From NCBI GenBank assembly GCA_025765615.1, contig JAIVFJ010000004.1:434001-498000 (forward strand): 64,000 nt of DNA, given 5' to 3'. This DNA comes from Zopfochytrium polystomum. Lineage: Eukaryota; Chytridiomycota; Chytridiomycetes; Chytridiales; Chytridiaceae. Of the stretch, positions 1 to 11,204 are shown piece after piece (positions within the stretch are counted from its first letter, which is position 1; every line of letters starts with the position of its first letter). Under the pieces are notes generated by a model. It had not been told where the DNA came from, did not search any database, and saw nothing but the letters and a program-made list of their open reading frames with translations. The translations under genes were made by a program, and so were the position numbers.

Positions 1-640
1 CCGCTACCGCACCCACCGACCGACCGCCCGCCCGCCCGGGCGACTGGAACTAACTGCCCCGAGCGAAAAACGTGCCGCTTCCCACGACTACTTGAGCCGT
101 GTATATTTATTGCTGGGGCACAAAGAAGGACTCGCGCGACATGGCCGACCCGCCCGGCTGCGAGCAACGCGGGCTACGGCGCATTGGATCGGCGGGGTAC
201 CCGGGGAACCCGGGGAACCCCGAGGAGCGCCCGGCGCGGCGGCTGCGAGCAGTGCGCCGGCGCGGCGGCGGCGGCGGTGCAAGGCTGGGGTGGGAACGTA
301 CGCGGCGCGGCAGGCGTTACTACAGCAACCTGTACTCGACCCCCGGCGTGCGTCCGCTCGACGTGCAGCGGCTGCAAGGCCCCGTCGCGTCGGCCAGCTC
401 GTCGGGTACCAGCAGCAGCAGCAGGCGCAGGCGGCCACGTCGTCCAATCGTCACTGCGATGCAGCAGTCGCAGGCTGCGCAGCGGTGTACGGCGCCGCGC
501 CGGATTACAGCGCGGCATAAGAGTACGTACTGCGCGTACAGGTTTGGCGGCGGGGCTGGGTACCGAATTCAGGACGGAGGGGGGGGGTAGAACCCTGGGA
601 GGGCTGTGGACTGCCTTTGCTGCGCGTTGATGTAAAGCAC
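1..640. other. GC-rich stretch, no firm gene
   Basis: Overlapping open frames on both strands reflect high GC. One plus-strand frame ends near 520 in a Gln/Ala-rich stretch (QQQQQAQAA) and a YGAAPDYSAA-like end, which could be the 3' end of a gene entering from the left. I see no start, domain or splice site that supports it, so it is left unassigned. Confidence 0.3.
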
Positions 641-1305
641 ACGTGGTGAGTCCAAAGGTTGATGGCCCTTGTACTCGAACACACGCTTCGCCACCCACTG
701 TGGGGTGGCCGGGGGGATGCGCCAGCTGGCGTCCTCGTTTTCCGTTGCCCTTCCTGCACCGAGAATCCCGCGCCCTGCAATACGCACCAGTGGAAGACTT
801 TGCACGCGAGCATCCCCGAGAGTAAAGGGAGGGAACCGCTGTTGGCCAAGGTCTCGGTTCATTTCTTCCTACTCGCGTGCTTCACCATGTTTTTTGTGTG
901 CCACCTTCCCTAATTTTTTTTCAGCAATCATGTTTTTTGGATTCCTCCGTCTCATTCACCAGAGTTTCTTTTCCTGCGCAATAGGTGGGAAGGAAGGGCT
1001 CAGCCGTTGGGCAGATCCCGTCCGTGCTATGTTGTTCCCTCTGCCGTTTATGGTAGGCATTGATTGATAGATGCTTACTTGCTCGGCGGTTGCTGGTTCC
1101 CAGCCAGCAGCCAGGTGGGCCGTTCGTTCGAAAACTTACCACACCGCAACGGGCTCTTACTACCTAAAGAGGAAGGCGCTTCCGGAACTCATCAGCATGT
1201 CTGCTGTAATAAGGGCGCCGCACACTGGGCAATTGATCACTCCAACTCCGGGGCGCCGCGGCTGAACAGACACGACAGAGATATTTTTCTTCCCTAGGAC
1301 GGGCA

Positions 1306-1357
1306 GGCTGAGCCTCTCACCGTCATCCACGGCTGCTTCGACCAGTGGGGGTATAAA
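1306..1357 (+). promoter_or_regulatory. Promoter of the 1.5-kb secreted gene: GGCTGAGCC element plus TATA-like box
   Basis: GGCTGAGCC lies at 1306-1314, 215 nt upstream of the ATG at 1529, and a TATA-like GTATAAAG lies near 1350. The same element, in either orientation, precedes most other secreted-protein genes of the window. Confidence 0.5.
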
Positions 1358-1528
1358 GCCCCATCACCCCACCCGCCCACGCCGTCCTCCTCCAGTATTG
1401 CCACCAAAACCCAACGTCACACTCTTCCCTTCCTCCAAGCAACAGCAGCCCACTTCCCATCCAAGCCTTCCTCCCCTGCCCACATTCAAGTTCACGACTG
1501 CAAGCAAACAACAGCCAAAAGAATACCC

Positions 1529-1903
1529 ATGCGCTTCTCCGCCGCCACCGTCCTCGCGCTCGTCCTCGTCCTCCTCGCCATTGCTTTCGTCGACGCCGCC
1601 CCGCTGCTGACGCACCAACGTCGCGGAATCATTTCGAAGAGCAAGTCAATCGCCGGCCACGTCGCCGGCGCCAGCAGGACGGCCGCTGGCGCTAGCAGGA
1701 TGGCGGCCGGTCGTGCTGCGGACTTTGTCAAGGGCGGTGTTTCAAAGGGTGAGGGGAGGCTTTTGATGACTTTCTTTTTGGCCGGCTCTTGCGGTGGGGT
1801 GAAGGGGGGGGAACTTAGGACCAGGGGGGCGGAGGCGATTGCGTTGTGCTCTTTCCTTCTAACCCATTACGACCCTTTCTTTAAAGCCAAGCGAATCCTG
1901 TGA
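1529..1903 (+). CDS. Small secreted basic protein (signal peptide, dibasic site, Ala/Ser/Lys helix)
   Basis: The ATG at 1529 opens a clear signal peptide (residues 1-24, MRFSAATVLA... ending VDAAP) followed at once by LLTHQRRG, a dibasic RR where a Kex2-type protease could cut. The next 40 residues are Ser/Ala/Gly/Lys-rich (ASRTAAGASRMAAG). The layout matches the neighbouring basic family: signal, short propeptide, RRG, basic helix. After KGGVSKG at about 1748 the reading looks non-coding and a GTGAGG donor is present, so the true protein may be spliced, but I found no convincing acceptor. The annotated end is simply the first in-frame stop. Function unknown; secretion is inferred from the signal peptide. 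Confidence 0.6.
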   Translation: MRFSAATVLALVLVLLAIAFVDAAPLLTHQRRGIISKSKSIAGHVAGASRTAAGASRMAAGRAADFVKGGVSKGEGRLLMTFFLAGSCGGVKGGELRTRGAEAIALCSFLLTHYDPFFKAKRIL

Positions 1904-2596
1904 ATGAGTGAACGGGTTTGAAGTATGCGTGTGTAAAATATATTTCGTAATCTTGGCAGCACTTTTTCAGGGCAGTCCTTTTTTTTTTTTTTTTTTTTGA
2001 GTTTCGGGCTCGTCTGTTTCAGGCGATGTTACCCATTTGAAGTTCTTACTGCGATGCACCGTCCCAGGTGCAGTACCTCCAAAGCAAAAAACGTCATTTT
2101 GCGAGGGGGATGCAGACCAGTAAGCATCACAGGGGGGAGGGGGTGGGGGCATTGGTCAGCCCTCTGGCCAGGTCGTCGGAGACCAGCAAGGAGCCGCAGA
2201 CTTTCGTCCACCTCTATCTGCCTGTCTGTCGCCGGCGATGCGAGCAGCACGGCGCAGGCTGAAGGGTTTGCAGGGGTCAGGTATAATAAACGGGCCGTGC
2301 AAACGAGAGGAGAATGGCTGGCACGTCCACTTCTCGATGTATGAAGTAGATATTCAAATCGAATGCAGCAAGGAATTTAAGAATAATCCGAAGATGCACA
2401 CTTAACGTGCATAAAACCAATGAAATATGGGCAAGGAACTAAAATGCAGCAGCGCAAATCTGGTATTAACGAAGTCTCTGCCGAGGCGCTTGCGCATGCT
2501 GGACCATTGACTTCGTGCACGTTTCGCTCCTTCCACAAATGACCGCCGGCATCCGCAGTGCTGCACTTTGGAGAAGCAGAGGGTTCACAAATTTCC

Positions 2597-2628
<32 letters not shown>

Positions 2629-2844
2629 GACAAGATTATCAGGGTTCCACTGAGCCTGCATGTTGTGAGCGTGTGAAGTCGGTGGAAAGCTGGTTTGGTG
2701 GAGTGCCGCATGAGCAGCAGCGGTTTGCAAATGGCTCGCATTTTCCCTCCGTCGAAAACGGGAAGCTTTTTTTACAGCCTCTGCTCGATCCGTGCAAACG
2801 ATGGAGGAAAATAGGTCCCAAATACGTTGCTGCCACCCAGAGTT

Positions 2845-2880
<36 letters not shown>

Positions 2881-3521
2881 TTTATCTTCCCTCAGTGCAG
2901 CGAGGTCATGGGGCCGTGATGAGTCGACGGCGCGCTTCGCCCAAACCAAAATGTCCAACTCTGCAGACCGACACCCATTCTGCACAAATCGTAATTACAA
3001 TCAATCATGAGCATTCCACAGGTGGTGGGAGAATTGCGGAAGGAATAAATAGAGAAGGGGAATGGCGGAAAGGCTGAAAACAAAAAGTAATTTCAATGAC
3101 CCGCCCCCGCCCTTCGGCGAAGTACTATCGCCACAAAACTTTTATGCAGAAAGCATAATGGTGGCCGCCAGCCTGCCGAAAAAGGATAATCTTCGCGTCC
3201 CTTTGCGTGCGGCTGTCTCAAATCCGTTAGGAAATATCTGTGCTCAGCCCAGGCCGTCGCCGCGCGCAATTGCGGGCTGGTTCGAAAGTTGGGGAAGCAC
3301 GGAAACTTGTGTAAGTTGGTTTGGTAGAGAAAGAGAGAGAGAGAGAGAGTGTGTGTGTGTGTGTGAGACGAAAGATCATGGGCGCCCTATATAAATCAGC
3401 CTGCTCGTCGCCCTTCTCCCATCACTTCCAACAAACAGATTCCAGATCAGCTCCATTTGAACAATCCCAACTTGATCCAACCGGCTACTCGCCTCCACAA
3501 CCTCGCTCTCCGTACTTCACC
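1904..3521. other. Intergenic, AT-rich with long homopolymer runs
   Basis: No convincing gene. It holds T20 at 1979-1998, A29 at 2597-2625 and T33 at 2847-2879. The last two form an inverted poly(A)/poly(T) pair 221 bp apart. A GCTCAGCCC element lies at 3242-3250, a GA tract followed by a GT tract at about 3330-3365, and a TATATAAAT box near 3387, all upstream of the next secreted gene. Confidence 0.6.
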
Positions 3522-3913
3522 ATGCGCTTCTCGGTCTTTGCCATCTTCGCCGCCTTCTGCATCCTCTTCGCCCTGACCGTCGCGTCCGTCGAAGCCGCAC
3601 CAGTCCAAGCCGGCGCCCTCGAGCGACGCGGCATGCGAGAATGGTACGGCAAGGCAAAGGCGGGGTGGAGCAAGCTCAAGGCCAAGTTTGGCGGTGAGTT
3701 TTTTTGAGTGAACCCACCCTTCCCTTCTTCCGCGTCCCTATCTACTCTTTGTCGTAGCGCTCTGCCCCGTGCACCCAAAACTGAAATCAGCCCACTCTAC
3801 CTCACACTGACCGAACACGACCTGCAGGCAGGAATCGCGGCGCACCGCCCGCAGCTGGCCCGGCAGAGGGCGGCTACGCCGAGGGAGGCGCCGACGGCGG
3901 TTACGCCCAGTAA
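3522..3913 (+). CDS. Small secreted protein with Gly/Tyr-rich tail (two exons)
   Basis: Exons 3522-3693 and 3828-3913 join in phase (donor GTGAGT, acceptor CTGCAG) to give 85 residues. Residues 1-25 are a signal peptide (MRFSVFAIFAAF... VEAAP). A dibasic LERRG follows, then a basic amphipathic stretch (MREWYGKAKAGWSKLKAKFGG), then a Gly/Ala-rich tail with two GGYA-type units ending GGYAQ. The TATATAAAT box near 3387 and the GCTCAGCCC element at 3242-3250 fit the shared promoter layout. It resembles the 1.5-kb gene and the larger basic proteins in signal and RRG site but is far shorter. A peptide released after RR is likely but unproven. Confidence 0.75.
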
Positions 3914-4422
3914 CCAGACGTGTACCAGCCACTGTATTGTTGGGCGCGGGCGCGTGTACCTGTACCCATTATGTTTCATTTTTTTTCGATCGACTTTTTT
4001 TTTTTCGACTTCGCTGCGACCAATCTTTTCTCCATTTCATTTGCAACGATCACTGTTGTCAGAATACACTGTTTGCTTTCTTCTTTTCTTGATTTTGCCT
4101 GGCCCCTCCGCATGCAACCAGAGAGATACGAAAGGTACGTACAAGACAGCAGCGACCCGACCTCTTCCCACTTGCCCAAAGATGTTGGGAGCGAGACGCA
4201 GACAGTAGTAAGCAATAGAGGACCGGAAGACTGGCTCTGGTTGGCGACGGCAAAACTCATGGTCAGTTCATTATAAGTTGTTTCTTTCATTGCATTCGTG
4301 TGAAGAGGAAAAAAAGGGCGGCAGTGTGCCCCTCTTTAAGAAAACTACGAAAAAAGTGGAACTACCCGAGACATTCCAACTGTCAAATGGTCAACTACAG
4401 ACTCCCTTCCCCCTTTGCCAAG

Positions 4423-6064
4423 CTAAAACCCAAAACTATTCATAATATTCAGTAGGTCTGACGCCAGGCTGCCGTCAATCTTGCTTTCGCCCTCCTGAGA
4501 TTCGCTCGCGTCTGCAATTCCAAAGTTTGATGATTCGGGACTCTGCTCCGTCCGATCGTTTAACTTCGAAACTTTTGGGCTGCTCTGCTCTGGCAGCGGC
4601 AGGGCGGCTGGTTCCTCAGCCGAATTTGATACTGCAGGAGATGTGTTTATCCGCGGAGGAGGCGGGACCGCGGCTATTATCTGGGGTTGCGGCTCCAGTT
4701 TCGGCTGCTCCCCTGATTTTGTAGGCACCGGGTGCGTGTCACTCTCGTCATGAGGAACGCGAATTGCTTCCGTGGGTTTGGTTATAAGCGCTGATGATGC
4801 TTCTGTTAGTGCTGCTTGTGACGGGTTGGGCTCTGCTGCACCCGTCAGCCTGCTTCGAGGGGGAGTTACGTGGCTGTGGTCGGCTGTTGCGATTTGCGCT
4901 TTCGTCTCAGCTGTCCTAGGTTCGCTTGGGCTGGCTGAATTGACCACAGGGGGTACAGACGATCGAAGCTGCGGAAGCGGGCGAGACAGGGCTTGGAGCG
5001 TTTCAGCGCCAAACTTCTGCTGAAGCAGCATCGCTGCGTGCTAAAAAAAAACGAAAGGCGGCAAATAACGAGAGAGTCATCATGAAATCGCGAAAGAAGA
5101 AGAAATTGATGGAGAGGTAGCCGCACCTGCACAGCACCTGACTTCTTCCTGAGCTCCGCCAAGCCCTCCTCAAAAACTCGAGTAAACTCTGGCGGCGGCG
5201 CCTGCACGTCCGGCGCCGCGGCCTTGGCCGCCGTCGTAGCGACTACACCCACCGGCGCCGCCGCCGCCGAACTCTTCGGCTTGGGCTTCTCATCCGCGGG
5301 CACCCGCCTCCTGAGCTCCGTGACCTCTCGCTCAAGCTCGGCGCACCGCCTCGTCAGCTCGCGGATACATTCCAGGCTCTCGCGCTCCGCGGCCTGCGTC
5401 TGCCGATGCAGCGTCTCGTATAGCTCTGCAGAGCGCATGGGGGGTGGGAGGGACGAGTGGCAGCCGGTTGAAAAAAACGGTGGTGCGGGTGGTTAGAACA
5501 ACCCCCTGGGGTTGATAAAAACCAAACAGACAATACGCAACCTTTCCACGACCCCTCCTCCTCGCACCGCGCGCACCCCCGCCCCGCGTCGCCGCCCCAA
5601 AACCCCTTGCTGCTCGCCCCACCGCCGCCGGCGCCAGCCCCGCTGCTGTTTTCGTCGTCGCCGCCGCCACCGCCGCGCCGCCGCGCACCGCTCCGGTCCC
5701 CCGCCGCCCCGGCCTCCGCCGCCACAGCCGCAGCGCCGAGTGGCTCCCGCGCCGCACCACTCGGTTGCTGCTGCTGATGCTGATGCTGCATGTCGAGCTG
5801 CTTTTCGACGGGGTCCGGGCGGTGCGCGGGCGGAGTCGGCAAGGCGGCAGCGGGGCGGCGCGGGGCGAGGCCCGGCGCGAGGATGCTTGACGGGGCCGCA
5901 TGCGGTGCTGGGGCCGGAGAGTGGGGCAGGCGGTTGGCGGCGGGTGCCGATGCGGTGGCGCCGGCCGCTGGAGGAGGCGGGAGCGGGGTGGGGGCGTCGC
6001 TGTAGTTGACGGGCTTCCGGCGCGGGCTGCCGGAGGAGGCGGACGATGGTGTCGCGGGCCGCAT
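4423..6064 (-). CDS. Uncharacterised proline-rich coiled-coil protein (three exons)
   Basis: Minus-strand exons 6064-5542, 5425-5127 and 5040-4423 join in consistent phases to give 479 residues. Exon 1 is low complexity, rich in Ala/Pro/Gly, with a His/Gln run near DMQHQHQQQQ. Exon 2 holds a charged helix (ETLHRQTQAAERES... ELEREVTELRRR) with heptad-like spacing, probably a short coiled coil. Exon 3 is Ser/Pro/Glu-rich and ends in a hydrophobic LLNIMNSFGF tail. I chose the ATG at 6064 (MRPATPSS) because upstream sequence runs through a (TTTC)n microsatellite. An ATG at 6202 would add 46 Lys-rich residues. No catalytic domain is recognisable. Confidence 0.6.
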
Positions 6065-6139
6065 CTGGCCGCTGTGTTTTGGGTGGTGCTTGGGATTGTC
6101 CGGAGACAGCGCGGCGAAACGCGAAGATTTCTTCCTTTT

Positions 6140-6175
6140 CTTTTTTTCTTTCTTTCTTTCTTTCTTTCTTTCGCC
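6140..6175. repeat. (TTTC)n microsatellite
   Basis: Roughly nine tandem TTTC units (GAAA on the minus strand), just 5' of the preferred start of the coiled-coil gene. Confidence 0.85.
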
Positions 6176-6377
6176 CTGATCTTTTTGGTGTTCGTTCTCC
6201 ATTAGCGTTGGGCTCTACTTGCCGCAAGCTTTTTCCTTTGGTCTGCCGAGCAAGGTCGATTGAGGGCTCTGAAAGCTGCCGCCAGCAAAGCGATGAAAGA
6301 CGATGCACTCTGTTTTTGCGGATGTGTGCATAAGTCGGTGCAGTTTTATCAACCAACTTTCCTTATTCCAGTGCACA

Positions 6378-6725
6378 CTACAAACATTGGCCTGAAAGAA
6401 AAACAGTGTACCCAATCTTCGCTCCTGCCATGATTCCTGCAGTTTCTTTGCTCGACCTCAACCGCTCCTTTCCCCCGCTCATCACCACCCCGACTTTTTT
6501 TTGACGGCCCACTTTCAACTTGCGCAGCGAGGAAAGCTTTAATCTGGCTTCAGCGCGCTCATATTGAACGGGCTTCCTCAGCTCCTGGATCTGCCTCCAA
6601 GTCGAACTCTCGGGTATCTCGACTTTTGTAGGGGTAATCTTTCTGCGGCCGCCTTGCGGGCAGCGCCGGATGAGGGGTGCGCCACTGTGGTTGGTGGAGG
6701 CTACTGGCAAAGCTTGAACCGCCAT
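6378..6725 (-). pseudogene. Decayed copy of the PQGGRRK peptide gene
   Basis: The minus frame VQALPVASTNHSGAPLIRR then CPQGGRRK aligns with VQASPTVSIAHSGAVLTRR then SPQGGRRK of the intact gene at 7533-7808. The signal-peptide region is lost: reading upstream in frame meets a TAA and no hydrophobic segment. After the shared motif the two diverge, here into a Lys-rich tail. I read it as a truncated duplicate, though an undetected upstream exon cannot be excluded. Confidence 0.5.
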
Positions 6726-7532
6726 GGAAGAGGTGCCGAATGGCTGAGAACTACTATGAAGGCAAAGGTATTACAATTCATGGCTCAAGACGAAGCTTTG
6801 AGACCCCGGCGAGCTGCTCCCCGAAGCCCGAACAGTTCCGCGTCCCATGTGTGTGTGTCGGCCAAGCAAGATTGGCTGCCCGACTCCCCCCGCAACCCCT
6901 TTCATTTGGACTGCGCGGCTTGGCCACAACTGCTGAAAGGAAGCGAAGAGCAATGATGAGTTAATGCAATCCCAGTTTCGTTTGGTTTACTGCCAGTGCA
7001 TTTTTGTTCGTGGTTCTTACTCTATTTGAAACATTAGTTGTTCTTTGCATTGATATTCTATGCATTCCACGGTCCATTCGAAATCGAACCTCCCCTGGTC
7101 GGAGATGTCCATGTACGAATCATCCCACAACGAGTTGTTGGGAACTGCTGCCGAGGATCCCTTCCGAAGCTTTATTCGCAGTCTTGGCGCTCTCCTTTAA
7201 TCACTTTCTTCATGAGGTGCGGCAGAGCTGAGCACCGTTGATAATGGGGCGGTGTAGCGTGTGTGGAATGCGTTTAAGGCGTGGAATCGGCAATCGCCCA
7301 TGAAACTTGTGTGGCGAGCTCACTTGCTAAACACCTTTATGAACTGCATTTATTCCAATTGGAACGCGCACCATTGCATTTTGCCGGGAGTGAAAGAAGA
7401 ACAATATGCTGGGCTGCCAGAGCCGTTGCCACCCCTCTGACACTCGACACTCCTCTGTGCTAGCCCGTGTATCCAGCAGGTTTTTTTCTTTCGCGATGTT
7501 ATGCTTTCAGCATGGACTTCAAGTGTGTACAT

Positions 7533-7808
7533 CTAGGCAAGCCGCACCTTGGTAACAGGCCGCTTGACGGTGACGGAGAGGGCGTCAGGCCCATCAGGCC
7601 TGCTCAGTCCCCGGATGACCCGGATCGCGATCGTATTTTCGCCAAGTATTGAGCCCGAACCGGAGCCAACCTTTCTGCGGCCGCCTTGGGGGCTCCTTCG
7701 GGTAAGCACAGCGCCGCTGTGGGCGATGGAGACTGTGGGCGAAGCTTGAACCACGATGGAGGCTGCGGCGAAGAGCAGGCAAAGGAGCGACGCGAGGGAG
7801 ACGCGCAT
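7533..7808 (-). CDS. Secreted peptide precursor with LTRR-SPQGGRRK site
   Basis: This is a single-exon 91-residue protein. Residues 1-23 are a signal peptide (MRVSLASLLCLLFAAASIVVQAS). A short propeptide follows, ending LTRR, then SPQGGRRK and a 45-residue mature part rich in Gly, Ser, Val and Arg (ending VTKVRLA). Two dibasic sites (RR) within 12 residues suggest Kex2-type processing and possible release of SPQGG or of the C-terminal part. It belongs to neither the acidic nor the helical basic family but shares their signal-propeptide-RR plan. The GCTCAGCC element is not evident upstream. Function unknown. Confidence 0.65.
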   Translation of the reverse strand: MRVSLASLLCLLFAAASIVVQASPTVSIAHSGAVLTRRSPQGGRRKVGSGSGSILGENTIAIRVIRGLSRPDGPDALSVTVKRPVTKVRLA

Positions 7809-8269
7809 TTCTTGATTTTTGTGCGTGTGCATTGCACGTGTGTGTGTGTGTGTGAATGTTAAGGTGGTGTTTGATTGCGAAAGTCCGACCATAGCGAGGA
7901 GGAGATACATTTCGCATTGACGGGTTGAGGACAAGGGTTTAATTACATTTTCTATGGAACAATCATTGGAAACGTCGCAATACACGGCATTCCAGATTGG
8001 ACATAAGCAAAAGAGCAGCTTGCCCGCCGCTGTTGGGAGCACCAACCGGCGAAGGCATCGGTGGCTTGGCTAATACTGACTGGATTTAATTAGAAATCGG
8101 GCATATGTGAGTTTCAACTGTTTCGCTTGGAGTACAATAATACAAGATTTCTTGAATTTATTCTTTTAGCGTTCATGTATTACATACAGAAAAGCTGATC
8201 GGACGCAAACCGGAAAGAAAGACACAAGAGCCAACACGAGGGAGTAAAACCAACCGGCCACAATTGCGT

Positions 8270-9173
8270 TCACGTGCCCTCGGTAGCCTCTTCACCTTGG
8301 ACCGCGTCATCGTACATTTCTTCTCTGTCGACAGCGTCTTCACCATTAGCGTCCTCCTCCAACGCATCCTCGTCGTCAACTACGTCTTCGCCGTCAATGG
8401 CTTCCTCTTCGCCAAATGCGTTGTCTTCCTGAAAGGCCTCCGCTTCGAGTTCTTCCTCGTCTTGCAACTCCTCCTCGTCGACTGCCCCACCGTAGTCGAA
8501 CCCGGATATGCCCGATGCCGCGTCCTCATCAAATGACGCGTCGCCATCCGCGCCTTCATTCGTGTCCACTAACCCGGCTGGTCCGACGGCAGATGAGTAG
8601 GGACCAAAGCATGATGTATAGGAGGTTAATTAGGACAGTTTTCCCGTCGGCGTAGTGGGTGAGCACCCCATGCCAAGAAGCTCACGGAGAAGCACCAAGC
8701 AAGGGAGGGAGAGGAGGATGAGGGTAAGGAAGGGGGTGGGGGAGGGGGATTGGAACTTACTGCCATAATATCTTCCATTAACAATGAAGCCGCCGCCATG
8801 TCCTGCGGGACCACAGCACGGTCTGATATCAAGCTTTCCGCCGACAGCCCCAAGTGAGCCACCAGATTGGCCTACTTCACGGCCACGATAGCTTACGGCT
8901 GTTGTTGCTTTTACTTTTTGGGAAAGAGGGGAAGGGAAAGAGGGTTGGCGGATTTGAGTTGGGGAGCCGAGAACATTCCAAGCGAATAGGCTTTGACTTT
9001 TGTTGCAGATAGTATTTCCTACATCGGGCGGTCGGCCTCCCGGCCTCGTTGGTGCCGTCACCGTCTGCGGCCGTGGCGGCGAGAGCGATGTGCGCGGCTG
9101 GGACGACCGGAGCCGCGGAGGCGGTGGACGCCCCGACGGCGAGGGCGGCGAAGATGAGCGTGACGGGGTGCAT
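8270..9173 (-). CDS. Acidic secreted protein 1 (signal peptide, Gly-rich YYG segment, Asp/Glu tail; three exons)
   Basis: Minus-strand exons 9173-9023, 8898-8761 and 8577-8270 sum to 597 nt (198 residues) and both introns are phase 1. Exon 1 is a signal peptide (MHPVTLIFAALAVGASTASAAP) plus propeptide. Exon 2 is Gly-rich (GGSLGAVGGKLDIRPCC) and ends NGRYYG. Exon 3 starts after the conserved LVDT and is almost wholly acidic (DEEELQDEEELEAEAFQED). The intron positions and the LDIRP, YYG and LVDT landmarks are shared with the genes at 11.9 and 13.7 kb. Exon 2 of this copy has two Cys, absent from the others, and its processing site is a single Arg (PTAR). Family unknown to me; extracellular by its signal. 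Confidence 0.75.
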
Positions 9174-9326
9174 CTCTGTTCTGTTTTACGTTCCTTTTCT
9201 TGCACGGACCAGTTGGCGGAGCCGGTGAACATGCTTATGATAAGCTGAATTTAGTATGCGGATTCCGCTAATTTTTTTGTGTCTGTGTGCGCCGCTTCTT
9301 TCACTTCCCACCTCGGTCTCGTGGCC

Positions 9327-9346
9327 TTTAAATGTCGGCTCAGCCG
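9327..9346 (-). promoter_or_regulatory. Promoter element of acidic gene 1: GGCTCAGCCG next to TTTAAA
   Basis: GGCTCAGCCG at 9337-9346 lies 5' (minus strand) of a TTTAAA box near 9327-9332, about 165 nt upstream of the ATG at 9173. Confidence 0.45.
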
Positions 9347-9683
9347 CAGCACATTGCTTTGCGGAGCGCCAGCGGCTGATTGCAGCTTCAAGTGCGGAGC
9401 TTGTCTGTTTAGTAGTTCGATATTTAGTACTCGAGCTGACTAAAGGTCTTTGTACGGCGTATTCGAGCACCAGCCGAGTGTTACTCCAACACTGTCTGTT
9501 ATGTGGTGTTGACTTTCGTCTATAACGCTCCGATCAAGTTCCCACGGTTTGAGACTTTCAATGCTACTTTTTTCCCCATTTCGGGATTCAATCTATTGTT
9601 CAAAGGGAAAAAGTACGCTTAAACGGAAATGCTAACGACAGATGGAAGGAGTGAGAGGGGAAACAACAAAAGCAGGGCTCACT

Positions 9684-10375
9684 CGTCGTCCTCGATCGCC
9701 TCGTCCTCTCGACAGCATCTTCGTGCATCTCTGCTTCATTGACGGCGTCGTCCTCTTCAAGGGCCGCCCTCATCACGAGCTTCCTCCTCGTCAAGAAAGT
9801 CCTCCTCGTCAAGAAAGTCCTCCTCGTCAAGAACTTCTTCCTCCTCCACAGCCTCGTCGTCTTCGAGAGCCTCCTCTTCGTTCACAGCTTCCTCCTCGTC
9901 AAACGTGTCTTTATCGTCTGAGGATTTCCTCCTCGTCAAGAACCTCCTCGTTATCGAGAGCGCCCAGGGATTTGTCCCTGCCGAAGGCCTCATCTTCGTC
10001 GACCGCCCCTTCGTCATCGAATTCCGAAACGTCGGGCGCGGCTTCTTCGCCGAACGATTCGTCACTGTAAGCAACCTAGCTGGCGTCCACGAGTTGGGCT
10101 GGTTCGGGATGGATTGTGGTGTGTGGAAAGCGCGAGAGAGCCAGTGACCTCGCCCCATTGCGCCCCTTCATCCTCTCCCAACCTTTCCCCCCAACCAAAA
10201 CAGAAACCAGGGCGGTATGGGAACAGGACTTTATACCAACGCCCGTAGTACTTTCCGACTATCGTGACACCGACCCCCAAGGCTGTGGGACCGCGAGACG
10301 GTCGTCCGTCCAAGTTACGGAAGCTTCCACCGCCGCTGCCTCTGCTGAAGCTTCCACGTCGTGCGAGCCGTGCGT
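9684..10375 (-). pseudogene. Acidic family pseudogene (nonsense codon, frameshift, no signal exon)
   Basis: The exon 2 homologue at about 10375-10230 reads SFRNLDGRPSRGPTALG and ends GKYYG. The exon 3 homologue starts LVDAS but the next codon is TAG where the 11.9-kb paralogue has GAG. Further on, the acidic frame breaks between 9757 and 9830, the last part (EEDDAVNEAEMHEDAVE) being in another frame. No signal-peptide exon is found upstream; the expected place is AT-rich (ATT repeats at 10515-10555). It is closely related to the 11.9-kb gene and is a decayed duplicate of it. Confidence 0.7.
9783..9840 (-). repeat. Three tandem 18-bp units in the acidic-tail pseudogene
   Basis: The unit AAGAAAGTCCTCCTCGTC occurs about three times in tandem, the last diverging; on the coding strand it reads as repeated DEEDFL blocks. 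The other acidic tails also look repeat-built, so tail length may change by slippage. Confidence 0.75.
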
Positions 10376-10647
10376 GTCCGGACGGGCTGAAACAAAACAT
10401 CTGGGCCATTTTCCTGCAACAGTGGGTTGTTTGGCCGTGCCACAAAACAGAAACTGTGGTTGCTCTGATATCTTCCTCGGCTAAATGCGAGATGTTTTTT
10501 GTTTTATTTGGTTGATTTTTATTATTATTATTATTTTTATTTTTTTGTTTTATTTTGTAATTTGTTTTGGAATCTTCATTTGTTCGAACGTGCAAGAGCA
10601 CAAATTTCTAGGAGAAACGCAAAACCAAGGGAGGAAAGAAAATCCTT

Positions 10648-10985
10648 TCGATTCACTCCTCGTCCTTCTTTGCGTCCTCGCACATCCCCGAATCAGCGGC
10701 GCCATCCTTCCTTCTTTAGGGCTTCCTCCCTGCCAACCCGCATTTTTAATGCCTCCTCCTCATTGGCGACTTCGTCGTTGTCAACGAACTCCCCTTCGAC
10801 TATTGAGTCCTCTTCGCCGAGCGCCTCTCCTTCCTCAAACGCTTTCCTCCTGTCGAGGCCGTCAAAAGGGCTTCCGTCTGATCGACTGCCCCTTCGCCGT
10901 CCACTGAGTTGGGAGGGGCAATGGATGGTGGTGTCGGGTCGTCAAAGCCGCAAATTTGTGGTGGAGCGAACATACGCGAGAGCAG
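10648..10985 (-). pseudogene. Acidic family pseudogene fragment (tail region)
   Basis: The segment beginning TTCGATTCACTC resembles the 3' end of the 13.7-kb gene, including its TGA, and then follows a broken acidic tail. Its distal flank (GAGTTGGG... GGTGTCGGGT) matches the intron 2 side of that gene. Several frame breaks prevent translation. Confidence 0.55.
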
Positions 10986-11204
10986 GATGTCGATTGAAGA
11001 GACGGAAAAAGAAAGGAACGGAAAAACTTGAAATCCTTAGATTTTACCTCGAAGTTGTGCTGTGCTGATTTTTTTTTTGTAAGTTTCAATAATTTTACAT
11101 CGGAAAGTCGGCTTTGGAGAACAAAAAACATTCGAAGGATAAATCACTTGCCGCAAGGAAGTGATGGAAACGAACTGAAGTGCAAAACTAAGAGAGGGGG
11201 TAAG

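Noticed and set aside
5493..6356. Long Arg-rich minus frames overlapping the coiled-coil gene
   Set aside because: These are alternative frames of GC-rich exon 1; only the frame that splices to the coiled-coil exon closes in phase.
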